DNA of 64,000 nt, taken from positions 154,114 through 218,113 of the forward strand of contig CAJQUW010006829.1 in the NCBI GenBank assembly GCA_907163375.1, written 5' to 3'. Positions 1 through 13,000 of this stretch are shown here, piece by piece. Under the pieces are notes generated by a model, which ran no database searches, was not told where the DNA came from, and was given only the letters and a program-made list of their open reading frames with translations. The translations under genes and the position numbers were made by a program. Position 1 is the stretch's first letter, and every line of letters begins with the position of its first letter. The stretch comes from Prostheceraeus crozeri. Its lineage: Eukaryota; Platyhelminthes; Polycladida; Euryleptidae.

Positions 1-2890
1 CTCAGGTTATTTCAGCTTAAGGTAGTATTCTCATCTATTTATGTATAGATATGGTAAGTTAATAGGTTAGAACTAACTTCGTGTTCTACTAGGTTACTAG
101 GTTAGAACCTTCAAGAAAGCAGCAACACTTGCTTTCGTCGAGATCTAGAAACAAAGATTGTAATATATTTGTATATTTATAGAACTTCGCTAGTCACGGT
201 AGTAAGCACGGAAGCCTCAGTAGTTACTGACTGTAAAATTTCCACTGAAACTCCCAAGAATGCGAAAATGCCAATGATCACACTGCACTCAGTACTTCCA
301 CCAAACATGACATCACATTTTTCAGTTAAATATGAACCTAATTTGCATCAGGTATCAATACAAGGCTTACCTGAATTGCTTATCTTCTTTCAACTCATGA
401 GGATAGACGGAATATCCAAATAATGTTTTCCCAGAACTTTTACTTTGTTTCACGATGGGTAGACTGACATCAATATTAAATGAGTAAGCAACAGCCATAA
501 AAGATAGCATCATGAGCAATCTGACTCTCGTCATTTCTAAATGCAGTTTCGTGCATGAAATATGATTGTAAGACGATAACTACAAACAGTTGCACATGCG
601 TTGAGCGTGTACAAAACTTTGCAAGAGCTATAAACTTGTAAATTCAAATATTTCAGTAACCAATCAAAACGAAGCAAACTTTTGTGAGCAGCGAATATAA
701 ATTATCTTTTTTATTTTCTTATTTTCCTGTCCCTTATAGATATGTCCCAAACAATTTACGGCAGGTTTGCAAAAAGTTTACAATAAATTGATTCAAAGAA
801 AACGATGACAAAATTTTCAACAGCATCAGCAGTTTGGCTAAAATTTTGAACAAACATACTCAGCACGTATTACTCTATACAGACAAGAGCGTGTATTATC
901 AAAGAATAATACACTATCGCATTGCAGAAATGTACTCTCATCCAATCATAATATGAGCATTTGACAAAGGATTGTAGGATTGTAATTTAAATAATTCTTT
1001 TTAGTGAAGCTGTAGATGAAAACTCAAAGATGCTTAACACTACTTACTTTCTCGCAAGCTACTTGTACCATACTGCCGAACCGAAACTCGCCGAGCTTCT
1101 TTTTTCCCATTTTGTACAGCGTTATACAACAGCATGACTTAGTAAACTGATGCATTCTTGTAGAAGTTCAAATTTCTTTGTTGATGCATCGTTTTTTCTT
1201 GATTGACTTTATGGTTTGACCATTGCTTATACCCGATCATTGTAAAATTCTATTCTATATGGAAAAAGTGTTCATTATTTCATAACAGTTCTTCTATTTT
1301 AGTTCAGTTGTCACGACTAGGAAAATTAGTCGATGAACTAAGCGACAAATAGCAACGATATTATTCCTAAATGGAAATTGTACCAGAAATTTAGCTATAA
1401 TTCCACTAGCGAATTGCCTGTCACATGGAGAAGCATGCTTGAACAACTTAGCGTATCCCTCGCAAGAACGACAGCAAAAGCAGCCTTGTCGAGACTTTTT
1501 TGCACCACTCACACATGTTGTTTTTTCTTTGCATCATACACTTCTACCTTTAAGACCTTTACTGGCCCATTTATCTTTGACTTTTAGGTATTTTGTAAGC
1601 ACATGTATATGTTTTCTTGTTGATAAAAATATATTAATACTAGAAAAAATTTATTGTAAAATGAATACTAACGATATTTTATTGACAATTAATTCCGAAA
1701 TGTTGAATTCGATAATGATTGCTTCATCTATGTGATTGGCTGATTTTTGAGATTTGTCAGTTTACAAGTTCAACGCTAAACAAATTCAACGTAGCAAAGT
1801 GCGTCGTAACAAAATTAAAAAAAAAACAAAACAAGCTAATGACTAGTTAATTTTCAATAGGTACAAAATATGATTTAAAAGAAAATTTTTATATCCTAAT
1901 GTGTCTAAAAATTTTAAAAAATGCTTTCTAGAATGACAAACAGCGCTTCTCCTCTCCTCATATGTAATGAATTGGCGAGTAAGTCGTTCTGTTCAAAATT
2001 ATGTTTATCACTTATATATTGAAAAGATCCTATTTAACAGTCTGCCCATTCAGATGATAAGAGGACAGGTCTGTTTCCAATCAAAATACCGGATCTAGCT
2101 AACACAGCGGGATTACGCTACCTAAAATCTACCAGGTGTGTAAGAGAATTAATGTTAGTTCCTTAAGCTTAAACGTGATATAAAATTCTACAAAATATGC
2201 ATACAAATTATTTGACTATTTATAATGAGGTCATCAACGGGAACTTGGTCAGAACGATCGCGTTTCGACCGCTTCATCCTGGACGCTCAAACCCGACCAA
2301 GCGCGGTCCTGTACATTTAAGATGCACAGCCTCAAAAGTTATATTTATAATAGGGAAAGATTAGCATCTATCAAAAAAATAGTCGCTATTGACTGAAATG
2401 TACCTCAGGCATTTGAAAGAAGGACAGAGTCCAGCCAGTAGAGGTCATGAGGCGGGTTATGGGGGGTCAAAGTTAGGGGTTAGGTATATTTGACGCAAAA
2501 GACAAAATGAAATTTCTAGCGCAAAGGCCATAACTTTTTAATCAACGGTTGCCTCTCCTACTTCGAATACAGTACAAGCGAAGACTGATTTACATTGTAC
2601 TGAAGTTTTTCGCACAGATATAATCTACTTTTCGGGAAATACTTCAAAATTCAGGAAAATATGAGGAATAAACAATGTTTTTATACCTCATTGGCCAAAA
2701 CTCTTTCATTTGCCAACCGATCGACATGAAACCCGGTGTTTGTAAGTTATTTAATAGCGTATTTCTCTATAAATGCATAGTTTCAAACGTGAAGCAAGCA
2801 CCGTTACTTATTCAGACCACTATAAAATAATGATTTATCTGAAAACAATGAATTTTTTCACATCAAATATTAGAGAAACTTCTTCCAGGA
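1..2890. other. Noncoding stretch, no gene recognised
   Basis: AT-rich sequence. The short open frames at about 1.3-1.7 kb have no recognisable motif and no codon pattern that sets them apart. I see no RNA gene or element boundary here. Confidence 0.5.
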
Positions 2891-3340
2891 TCCCGCACTG
2901 AAGCCAAACTAAAGCTAGCCACCCCACCCTCTAATCACACTCAAAATTTCAGATCAATCCGCCCTTCCTGTCTTATATCACACTCTTATAATCTTAGAAC
3001 TCACCCATTCTCATCTACACAGGTGGATGTTGTAATGCAAAAGTTAAAACTTAATCCTCACTCCAACCAAACTTAGGCAAACCATGCAACTCTAATCACA
3101 CTCCAAATTTCAGTTCGATTCGCCCTTCCTGTCTTACACCGCACTCTTAATCTTTACCTTAGATCACACCCAATATCATCTACACAGGTGGATGTCGTAG
3201 CGCTAAGGCCGTAACTTACAACCATTCCCTATCGTTCGCTCCAGCCAAACTTAAGCTAACCACCCCACTCAACTTTCAGCTCAATCCACCCTTTCTGTCT
3301 TACACTACACTCTTATCAATGATTGGTGGATGTCGGATGG
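2891..3340. repeat. Degenerate tandem repeat, about 3 copies of 150 bp
   Basis: A unit containing 'cactcaaaatttcag', 'cgcccttcctgtcttac' and 'catctacacaggtggatg' recurs three times with substitutions. No coding potential is seen. Confidence 0.6.
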
Positions 3341-3479
3341 GATTATAGTCCGGGAACTCACAAAAAATTGTTTAGCATTTTGCGTGCATAAGGTTTGATG
3401 GCTGAAATATGTTGAGTGCGGTTGAGAAACCGTCATATTGCTTTTCCTAAGTTTCCTCCCTGTACCAAAAAGTGGAGTA

Positions 3480-3792
3480 CCACTATAAGTACCCCAAAAT
3501 TTAACTAATTTTCATAATCGAATACATCAGCGAAACCTGTGCCAAAAGTTGTAAGGGTCTACATGAAGAGTCACAATTCTTAAGTGTCAACTCCTGTACC
3601 GAGTCCACTTACAAAGGTCATAAATCATCGCTAATTATCATTTTAACTAGCATGATCGAGTACATAACGAAGCTTTGCAAGAACTTGAAATTTATCCCGA
3701 TAAGAAACGGTGATTCTTAAATGTCAAAGCCTGTACGTTGACCCCTTAAGAAAGGGTCACAGGTCAGCCGTAGGCACATGCGGTGAATAAAA
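3480..3792. repeat. Diverged repeats flanking the inverted-repeat element
   Basis: A loose unit of about 150-200 bp with 'agcatgatcgagtacat', 'aacgaagc' and 'cctgt..gttgacccc' occurs near 3,530, 3,650 and again inside the left inverted repeat near 3,860. The terminal repeat of the adjacent element seems to have grown from, or seeded, this array. Confidence 0.45.
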
Positions 3793-5408
3793 GTAGTAAA
3801 TGTCAATAAGTATACATAACATAGGTAGCATAACAAGCAGTCAATGGCATAATTAGCATGATCGAGCACATCAACGAAGCCTTGGTCATACAATTTTTTC
3901 CTTAAAAGATGCGTTGATTCATAAGTGCCAAATCCTGTTAGTTGACCCCCTAAGGATAGGCTTCACTCAGAAGACAGCAGTTACATGTACGTATCTACCT
4001 ACTATGTATTCTGCTTACTATTTCGAGAACAGTTGTTGCAGCATTACATATATTGTCGAGATATTTTCGAATCCAAAGTTTTGCCATGTTGGAATTTTGT
4101 TAAAGCGCCTAATGGCGCTTAATAGCGTTTAAGATAAGTCATTCAAGTCACCTATAAGTCACAAATGTTTGTTCTGACACAATATACTCAGTCCAGTCAG
4201 ACTCGTCGTCGGAAGTTTTTACTGACTGAGTGACTTTTATTAGTCAATTCGTCTTTACTTCCATGGTTACATATCGTCATCAATCGTCATCTCATCTTGT
4301 TCAGAAATCGGTGTGTCTGGCATCTGAGGCACATCGGACCATATTGGAGTGAAACATCCATCATGGAGATCCCAACCGTTTGATGTATCTGGATGTTGTC
4401 GGATATCGGCAACATCAGCATTGGCCTATATTTGAGCTACAAAAGCACCTCGTTTCATATGCAATTCAATTATTCACAAGGTGGGATGGCAGTAGCATAT
4501 TTTCCTCAAAACTTCCCCAGTGGATTCTTCGCTAAGGATTTTAGTCCAAAAACCTTTTCAAAGATCTTGTATCTATGCTGATTCAAATAAATGTTGTCCT
4601 TAGCTCCATAAACGACTGCCGTGAGCATTTCTGTCGTCTTTTTAGTTCTTCGACTTCGAGTATTTTCTGCAGCAAGACATTGCAAATCTCTTAGGGCTTC
4701 TGCGTTATTTTCCAACTTTGTGAATGGCTTGATCTTCCCTTTACGAACGAATGAGCTTGTGTAATCACTTCCAGTTAATGCATGGAATCACGGGAGTGCA
4801 GCACACATCTGATGTCCGAGTAGCTCAAATATGGAAGTGATGCAGACGTTTCTCTTGTAGTTTTTTGATACGGTTCCAATATCCATCCACAATCGCGATC
4901 TGAATATGTTGCATTGGTGAAAGAGAAGGATGATTGCAATGTCAGTGTCTGAAGTAATGTCTGTTGTCATCGTCATCATCTACTGCCTTTCCCGGAAAAA
5001 ATCTTGGTGTATGCTTCTTAATGATTGTTCACAAGGCTATCGCCTTATGACTTATTTTGAATCCTTACCCTTATGCGTATTCCATCACTAATCTTCTCCA
5101 ACGAAATTCCAACATGGCAAAACTTCGGATTCGAAAATATCTCGACAATATATGTAATGCTGCAACAACTGTTCTCGAAATAGTAAGCAGAATACATAGT
5201 AGGTAGATACGTACATGTAACTGCTGTCTTCTGAGTGAAGCCTATCCTTAGGGGGTCAACTAACAGGATTTGGCACTTATGAATCAACGCATCTTTTAAG
5301 GAAAAAATTGTATGACCAAGGCTTCGTTGATGTGCTCGATCATGCTAATTATGCCATTGGCTGCTTGTTATGCTACCTATGTTATGTATACTTATTGGCA
5401 CTTACTAC
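3793..5408. mobile_element. DNA element with ~305-bp terminal inverted repeats
   Basis: 3,793-4,099 and 5,101-5,408 are near-identical inverted copies (only scattered differences), enclosing about 1 kb. Because of this the same translated peptide appears at both ends on opposite strands; it is not a gene. The interior carries the broken minus-strand coding region listed separately. I could not find a convincing target-site duplication. The superfamily is not assigned. Confidence 0.7.
4400..5040 (-). pseudogene. Decayed transposon-associated gene (HALTGSDYTS family)
   Basis: Minus-strand fragments at 4,788-4,979 and 4,506-4,715 read as parts of one protein broken by at least one stop. They carry 'DTDIAIILL', then 'HALTGSDYTSSF', then a basic segment and 'VVYGAKDNIYLNQHRYKIF'. 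A 'HA(x)TG(S/C)D' core followed by an 'RY/VRxxxF' segment is common in large uncharacterised proteins spread by transposons in cnidarians, echinoderms and other invertebrates; family membership is from memory. Only the C-terminal part remains. It lies inside the inverted-repeat element and is probably its former cargo. Confidence 0.5.
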
Positions 5409-5444
5409 CTATATGCCTACTTGTATGGGACATGAGGTTAATGT

Positions 5445-6030
5445 ACAGTCTTTATCAGTTTTGCGTTCATTGTTTTTCACGCTTCTTAATGTTTGATTGT
5501 GGCGAACTAGTGTAATGTTTATCTTTTCTTTTCTGACGATTCGTTTGATATCACGGATCCAAAATGAAGGGTAATCGAATGACCATACGATTGTCATTCT
5601 TCTTCTTGTTTTGTATTTGTATATTGTCGCTTGTTTTTGTAGATCGGATGAGATCATGAGGATAATCATTCAATGCAAGAAGATAATCGAATTCTTGTTC
5701 ATTTGTTACCTAATATTTTCTTGTTCACCATCGTTGATTTATTCTTTTCCCTTTCAAATTTTATTAATATGCCGTTTTGAAGATGTTGGAAGATGGGAAT
5801 TGATGTTAATAATAATCATCTTTTTGGCACCTTTTTTATAGAATTTGAAAGTCTTCTCATTAGTTTCAGTTATACGCACTGTAAAATCCAGTAAGCTGAG
5901 ACCGTTTTCATTTGAAGGTAATTCAATTTCAAATTTAATTGAAGGATGTTGTGAATTCAAAGCGTTTAGGAATTGCAGAGCTTGTGATTCATCTTCAAAA
6001 AGAGAATCCTTAGCGTATACGGGTTAAAGA
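5445..6030 (-). pseudogene. Penelope-like reverse transcriptase fragment
   Basis: On the minus strand, 5,754-5,960 encodes 'LNSQHPSIKFEIELPSNENG', then 'LSLLDFTVRI' and 'KFYKKGA'. This is the palm/thumb-side pattern of Penelope-type reverse transcriptases (NxxHPxIxF...LxFLDxxV...YxK). Shifted frames downstream continue with 'MVIRLPFI' and a Cys-rich stretch, again Penelope-like. The gene is short, frameshifted and lacks the catalytic core, so it is dead. Confidence 0.6.
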
Positions 6031-6564
6031 GCACCCCAGCATCAATCACTCATCTGTACATAGACACCTTCAACAAAGCGATAATAACTCACGCAATATC
6101 AAAGTAGATATCATTGGCCGGGACAATGAAAGTGCAAATCTCAGACTCCGCTTAACTGCTTAAATAGATAAGTGTAAGCCTAAGTTAAACACCCGGGCTG
6201 AGATGGAAGACTACGGAGATTTCTTATTTTTCTAAATGCAATCTGTAGTCCCTATCAATATCAAGATCATCTTGAAAACCGTACTTAGTTCAGGTTATGA
6301 AATTATCATCTTTTATATATATTTTTTGTGAAGTTATCCCCCGATGATATGGACCGGTGTGGTCAATGAAATAGGCATCAGAGATTAACATAATCTGTCT
6401 ATTTTGAAACAAATTTTATATCAAGATAAACACTTGGCCTACTCTCAGATTCTAATTCTTATATAATGCACGGTCAAGGCATTTTTTACACAAAGCAGAA
6501 TGCAAGAATCCAAGGTTCCATTGATGCCGCCTTAACTTCCACTTGGTGCCCTGTAATTTTTAAT
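6031..6564. other. No feature seen
   Basis: Mixed-composition sequence without long open frames, repeats or recognisable sites. Confidence 0.4.
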
Positions 6565-6566
6565 TA

Positions 6567-7710
6567 CAGTAGAATTCGCATATATCGGCTTCGGCTATGT
6601 CGGCGGTTTCTTTTTGTCCCGGCAAAATTTCCTATCTTTTCCATATAATCGAGTTCGCTTATATCGGCTTCGGCTATATCGGTGATTCGCCTATATTGGC
6701 GCATTTTCGCTGTCCCTGACAGAAAAAAGTTCGTTTATAACGGCGAATTTCCTGGAAATCCTAAAGCGATGTGTTTTGCCTAGAAGAGTCATTAGAATGA
6801 CAGTATATGTGGACGCGGATGGCTGTAGATTCTGTTATGACTATCCGATTCTAACTATTCTAGTGGCATGTGAAAATTTAGATATCTTCTACAATTCATC
6901 TCGATCATGTTTGGGGGTTTGATCAAAATTGTAGAATCTAGCAGCCGAGGAAAGATAAGTAGGCTTGCCACTGTATCTCACTGATAATTCTCACATAATT
7001 AGTCTTTCATTCGACGTGATGATTGCATTGTTAACGCCTTCACCTACAATGCTATTGTCAGACCTGACTAAGTGACTGTTGCGTCATCAAAGGAGCACAA
7101 GCTACCGTCGAAAACATTGTTGAGTTCGATGCATGTCCTCTCTCTAGACAGAAAGCGGCTCGCCACCCCATCCATCTCTCTGGTTTCGCCTGCACGTGAC
7201 TCTTAGCAGCGTCTTGATTGACTTAGATTGGCTGGCTTCGCCTGCACGTGACTCTTAGCAGCGTCTTGATTTATGCATACTCTTCTTTGTTTTGTGCTTC
7301 ATATAGCAGGTAAGCATGTAGGCATGAAGAAACTTCAATCTTCTTGATTCAAAAATCATACTCAGTTTTTGACAAACATAGTGATATCCGGCATGCGATA
7401 CTTACGTTGCAAGCATCAGTTGAGAAAGGCACAATTTTTAGATATCTATTGAATACATAGACACAATTACATGTGCATGCACTGTACATGTTGGACAATA
7501 AGTCAATATGTACATGTGTTTAAGTATAGCAACGCAATAATTCATGAGTCAATACACGTATATACATTGTATGATGCATGGCATGATCTCAGAGCTCTGT
7601 AGATTTCACAAAACTTCAAAATTCAGGGAGTTCGCATATATCGGCGGTTCGCGGATATCGGCGGTTTTCGTCTGTCCCTTGAGGCGCCTATATATGCGAA
7701 TTCTACATAA
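6567..7710. mobile_element. pogo/Tigger-like nonautonomous element
   Basis: The left end reads 'CAGTAGAATTCGCATATATC' and the right end is its near-inverse (…'ATATATGCGAATTCTAC'). Subterminal repeats of 'cgcnnatatcggc' sit inside each end. A TA dinucleotide flanks both sides, as expected for Tc1/mariner-pogo insertion. There is no transposase frame, so it is MITE-like. The right tip differs slightly, so its last base is uncertain. Confidence 0.6.
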
Positions 7711-8500
7711 TACTTTAATACAATAACGGCCTCAAAATACGGTTAGACTGAATCGATATAAATCCAAAATTCAAGTGTAGAAATTCAAGTATTTCTGAGG
7801 GTTCATAACCAGACGACATTAGTGGTGGAAGTATTTCCATATCCATGATTTACAAATCGCATCAGCCACAGGCCTTATGGATTTCACTGTGTGTTAAAGT
7901 GTATGACAGCGTGTCGTACAAGACAAACTTCAATTGCTGATTTTGTGTAAATACTCATACTTGCCCAGGTAATTCTTTGAGATCATTGCTACCTGAATTG
8001 AAAATGCAGAAGATCCTAATTCCTACGAAGCTCTCCTCTTTCTTGCTCGAGAAAAAATGACCCACATGTTTGTAGACTACAAGTTATACACGCACAATAA
8101 AAAAACTTCAGGAGTTTTAATTACTTCCTAGGATTTACGGGTCAATATATACAGATAACTAACAAAGCTTTCGACAACTTTTCAGGATGAAGCACAGCTA
8201 AGAAAGCGCATTGATTAACTTTGAAAGTTATTTGAGCTTTAGTTTTTTATCTATGAACGAACTTTTCTGGAGTTTAGAAAGTAACCAAACAAAATTTAAC
8301 TGGAAAATTTATCAAAAAAGTCAAATAGCACAAAGTACTAGTAGTATTAAGCTGCTGACCTTATCCTGCAGTCGGAGATAGGACTATTTCAAATTAGGAT
8401 ACGGTCAGTTCGTGATGGTAGTGACAATGTAGAAACAATGAATGTCCCCGTTGGTTACAATAGCTCAACTTCGTCAGTAGTGTCAGCCTTCCAAAGGAGT
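7711..8500. other. No feature seen
   Basis: No convincing coding region, RNA gene or repeat. Confidence 0.4.
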
Positions 8501-8508
8501 CGCCAAAC

Positions 8509-9274
8509 TAGGGATGCTGCGTCCTATCATTTTTATGGAACTCCGACTGCGGAGGTTGATAGGACTCCGACTCCGGGTGGCAAATATATAAAGCCTAGTT
8601 TTTTGTAAAATATGCTGGTAACCTACAACACATATTATTATAGGCTTGCCTGAATCTATTTTTGGTGATCATTGCTGTATCAATTATCAATCATTTTCGA
8701 TGAAAGTTTATCAAATATCGCTTTAAGTTGGATGATTGCGACTCGGCTCCTCCCATCTTGTTGATGTGTGCTTCACACGGTTTTCTCCAGTCTCTATCAG
8801 GCAGGAAAATCCCCATCCTTCTCCAACATTTGAGTGTACTTTCGATTTTAATATGCGCTTTAATAATCGTGAGGAGCCATCACACACGATTAACGTGATG
8901 GTAGGAGGTAATGTTCTCAAACAAAATAGCATTTCATTTTTGTCTCTGATGTGACCTTTGGCACGTAGGTGTGATCAAGGCTAGGAAGGCTTGTCTTCTC
9001 TACTAAATCACCGAGTGGAAAGACAATCCTTATTTCACTATCACGGTTCATTCCCTCAACTATTACAAACTTTGCATGCAGCAGTGTCTCTGTACTTTTG
9101 TTTGACGGAGAAAGTTGACATCAAGACAGTGCCAGCTATGCACGAGAATAAATAACTTGTTTGTATTATGTTTCGCGTCCTAGTTATAGACCGGAGTCTG
9201 GAATCCTATCATTTGATAGGACTCCGACTCCAGCAAAAATGATAGGACTCCGGGACTTCGACTCCGCATCCCTG
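8509..9274. mobile_element. hAT-like MITE (766 bp) with 8-bp duplication
   Basis: The ends are inverted: 'TAGGGATGC' on the left against 'GCATCCCTG' on the right, with internal inverted copies of 'gataggactccgactcc'. The flanks are CGCCAAAC (8,501-8,508) and CGTCAAAC (9,275-9,282), an 8-bp duplication with one mismatch. An 8-bp duplication and CAGGGATG-like tips are typical of hAT. It has no transposase. Confidence 0.7.
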
Positions 9275-9369
9275 CGTCAAACATATCATAATCTTCTGAA
9301 AATTCGAAATTAAAAAATCCTCTTCCCTTGTATCTGTGTTATCATAGACTGAAGCCAAGAGGACGATAG

Positions 9370-10070
9370 TGAAAGCTAAGTGGGCAGATGAATTTAAAGG
9401 GGCGCCCATCGAAACTGAGGAAGCGCTGCTGAAAGCTAGAGAGCGTCACATGAAGCTAAAGATGCGCCAATGCAAGCTAAAGCAGTTCGTCAGTGACCCC
9501 AGGGGCAATAGTGGAAGACAAGGGGCGCCAGCAGAGTCAAAGACTAAGATGGGTCCATCGAAAGTATAACGATGCGATGCTGCAGGCTAAGGAAAATCCC
9601 TTGGGGCCCATCGAAACTAATGAGTCGCCGCGGGTAACTGAGGATGCGCGACTGGAAGGGAATTGGAGCCTTCCGAAACTTAGACGGCAGCAGTAGAAGG
9701 CCAGAACGCGTCAATGAATGCTAAGGGGGAGCCAGTGGAACTTAAGAGGACAACAGGGGTACCTGCAGAATAGCGGTACAGATAGCGATCAATGGGGCAC
9801 TTATGGAAGTCATAGGGGTGCAAGTAAAGACCAAGAACGCGCCTCCAGAACCGTCAAGGGCGCTGGTAGAAGGTGAGGGGTATTCATTGAAACAAAGAAT
9901 GTGCTATTGAAAGAAAGTAAGGATATCGTCACTCGCCAGCAAGAGAAGGAAGTGCAGAAGTCAAGGCGATGACAGTAGAAGATAAGCGCGCTCCTGCTGT
10001 CCCTGGAGGGCGTCACGTCAGTGGATCGGAAGGGGCATAGGTAGAAACCACGCTGTAGCCAATAGAATCA
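9370..10070. repeat. Purine-rich degenerate minisatellite
   Basis: A unit of roughly 30 bp built around 'ggcgcc(a/c)(g/t)(t/c)(g/a)gaa(a/g)ctaag' recurs many times with heavy drift across 0.7 kb. The plus strand is strongly A/G-rich and unlike both flanks. Short open frames in it are products of the repeat, not genes. Confidence 0.55.
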
Positions 10071-13000
10071 AGCGAGACGCAAGTAAATGACAGTGGGGCG
10101 CAACGGAACATTGGGATGGGAGCAGAATATAAGGACGCATATAAATGCTTCAGATGGGGAATGATCTGACAACCCTTTTATAATATTGACATTCGTTGGC
10201 ATTGCTTGTGTTATGTTATCATTAATACATGTACTAAGGAAGAAATTGCTTGCGTTTTTAGAGAAATAGAAGTCAGGGGTCGGGCCAGAACTAGTTGGGC
10301 GATTGGACTGAAACTCCACCGGCCACTTAAATGTAGCTAGAACTGGATAGAAATTGCGCGGCTAGTTCAGGTAGATCGGAGTTGAAATAAAATGTTTTGG
10401 CCACTCGCATGTCAAAAAGTTTGTGACTTAGCCTACAATGAGAACATAGAGTTGGTCGATGCAGTTCATGTTGATGTGACTTCAGTAGCATATTGAATTG
10501 AGTATTCATAAATGTCCTACTTAACATTTCAGACTTCAAAACTCGGCATCCCTTTCATGTACTCACAACCAATGAACTCATTTGAATGTGTACGTTTTGT
10601 TATTGACACGGGCGTGCATATATCAGTTTGAGTTCTTTGATAAGTGAGACTGGACAACACTGATGATCACTGTGCGATAAGGAATACCTTTTAGGTGAGT
10701 CAATCGAAAATTATGTTGGAATTGTACGTGATCGTTAGTTAGAACACATTCCAAGAATTTTATGAATATGGATGTTGTTGCTGTTACAAAACAGAAGCAT
10801 TGCTTTCTGCTACATTTCCTTCGTTACTTTTTTCCATGTGGTTGGTCATACTTTTGCGATTGGAATTGATTGCTGTTGTGGCACATTATTCGACGCTTCT
10901 CAAATCCTCGAAAATCATGGCCGTTCTCGGAAGATTGCTTTAAATTCACTAGGAAGGAAGACTGCGGTTTATCCATTCAACCCACCTAACTTAAGCAGCG
11001 AAGCAAATAATGCTGAACACACAAAAGCTATTTTTTTCTTTTTTTCAAACAGAAAATATTTTACGGATTATTGCAGTCAAACTTAAACACTGTCGAACTC
11101 AATCTGAAAATGATGCAGCTGATAGTGTCCACAAGAACAATACAATCTTTAATGATGCCCGCACTACTTTGTTCCGATTGCTGCATGTGCAACATAGGAT
11201 ATCTGTAAAATTCGACATTGGAAATAAAAAACAAATATATTCTCGAAAAACATCACGACATGGTCGCTCAGGATGTTGGAAAACTGAAGAAAAGTTATTC
11301 AAATTAGCAGCATTCCAGATCTCACCTTTATCAAGTTTATCACCTGAGTGTGACTTTTCCCACGACTTTCTCCGATTCATTGCTGTGGAACGCGGTCCTC
11401 TTTCTCAATATAATTGGAATTGTATTTCATTGGATAATCGAAAGATTCTTTAAGCTATCGCATCGTTTGTGAATGAAGCAGCGTGAATCTCAGAGAACTA
11501 GCACCTTTCTAATTCTTCTCATTAAATTTATGACAGGCGCTCAGTCCGTGATTCACAATGCACCTTTTTTGACGTCATTTTATGTGCACCTGCACCCATA
11601 TTTCATGGTGCTGCTCAAATTTGTTTGCAAACTAATTGCTAGGCATAAATCAATTTACAAATTGTTGCATCTCCATTCTTTTCCAGCTGAATTCACTACT
11701 CAAGACTATTGCGTGCTCATGCTCATTAGTAATATAACAGATAGCAAGTGGAATGTCACGACGCGAGTGTTTTCATCACGTTGAACGTCTAGTTGTGTTG
11801 CTCAGGCAGAGTTGACTTTATAAATGTAACTCAAGAAGAAGGCAGTTATGCACCTGGGGTGGAGAGAAATTCGCTAGTAATGAGAATTAACAGTTCCTCA
11901 TTTCTTGCACGTGGTTATTCATTTAGTTCGTGCGCTTTTATCAACTGCATAACTACAGACGTATTGAAGCATTTAAAGATAAAATATGTTTGTAAAAATC
12001 CATGGCTGTAAACGTCATGTCCACGACATAGAGAAAATTTGCCGTCTACAGACGCATAACAAATCTTGCACTAACCGTACAACAATCAATATCCAGTATA
12101 ATTGCACAAAATGAGTACGTTGCATATGCGTTATTCTTTGCATTTTCTAGTACATGTCGGCCAAAAGTCGATCATGCCAATCTCTCGTGCACTTGTAACT
12201 GGAAAAGCTATGCAAATTATCGAATGTTATTGTGACCTCACTTCCTTTGGATTTTTGTATCATGCGGTCACTTCATTTATCAATTGTAGTTCAAACGATC
12301 TGGCTTGCCCTACTTCTATGATTCATGATGTCATACAAAATCTCCAATATTTTCAAATTGGCGACTGATGTTCTAGAGCTTCACATGTGCTGCAGCAATC
12401 AGGAAACGCTTGATTGGTGCATAAAATGTCAATTTAGCTGAAAGTACTCAGAATGCACATTGCCCACTGAGTTATGATAGCGCCTCATTCATTCAATTGT
12501 CAGTGACGCCTACTACAGGGGGCAAAAGATTTTAGTAGTGAATCTGAACTTGGTAGATTCTGATTATTAGGAATCTTATTTAATATGTATCAAATATTAT
12601 TTTTACAAATAATTTCGCTTTATTGAATTTTCTGGTAGGAAAGTAAATTTCCTTTTAGCTTCCAGCATTCATAAACGTATTTGCGTATGTTACCAATCAG
12701 AGCAGAGTTTTTCAATACATCGCAAGTTTGTGACTTTTTGCATGCATCCTGCTTGCACTTAAAATTTCAGCAACCAAAATTCCGTTTCGTCGTTATATGA
12801 TGTGTGAGAGGCACATTCTTTGATTTATGAAGAAGTTGGATATTCATGAAATTGCTGTGTCATCTGCATCTGTATGTCCGATGCTGTAATGAAGTTATGT
12901 ATGTTTCCTTGCATCCAAGCTCCCCAGCCTTATTTTCTATGTTGAAAAAATTGTAGCCTTTTGAAATTTTGACCATGCAGGCACTTGGAACATCTACTAT

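Noticed and set aside
3914-5287. Identical ~60-residue peptide at 3,914 (+) and 5,287 (-)
   Set aside because: It is the terminal inverted repeat of the element read from both ends, not a duplicated gene.
10772-12368. Series of 70-147-codon plus-strand frames
   Set aside because: No motif, no splice structure that joins them, ordinary AT-rich background.
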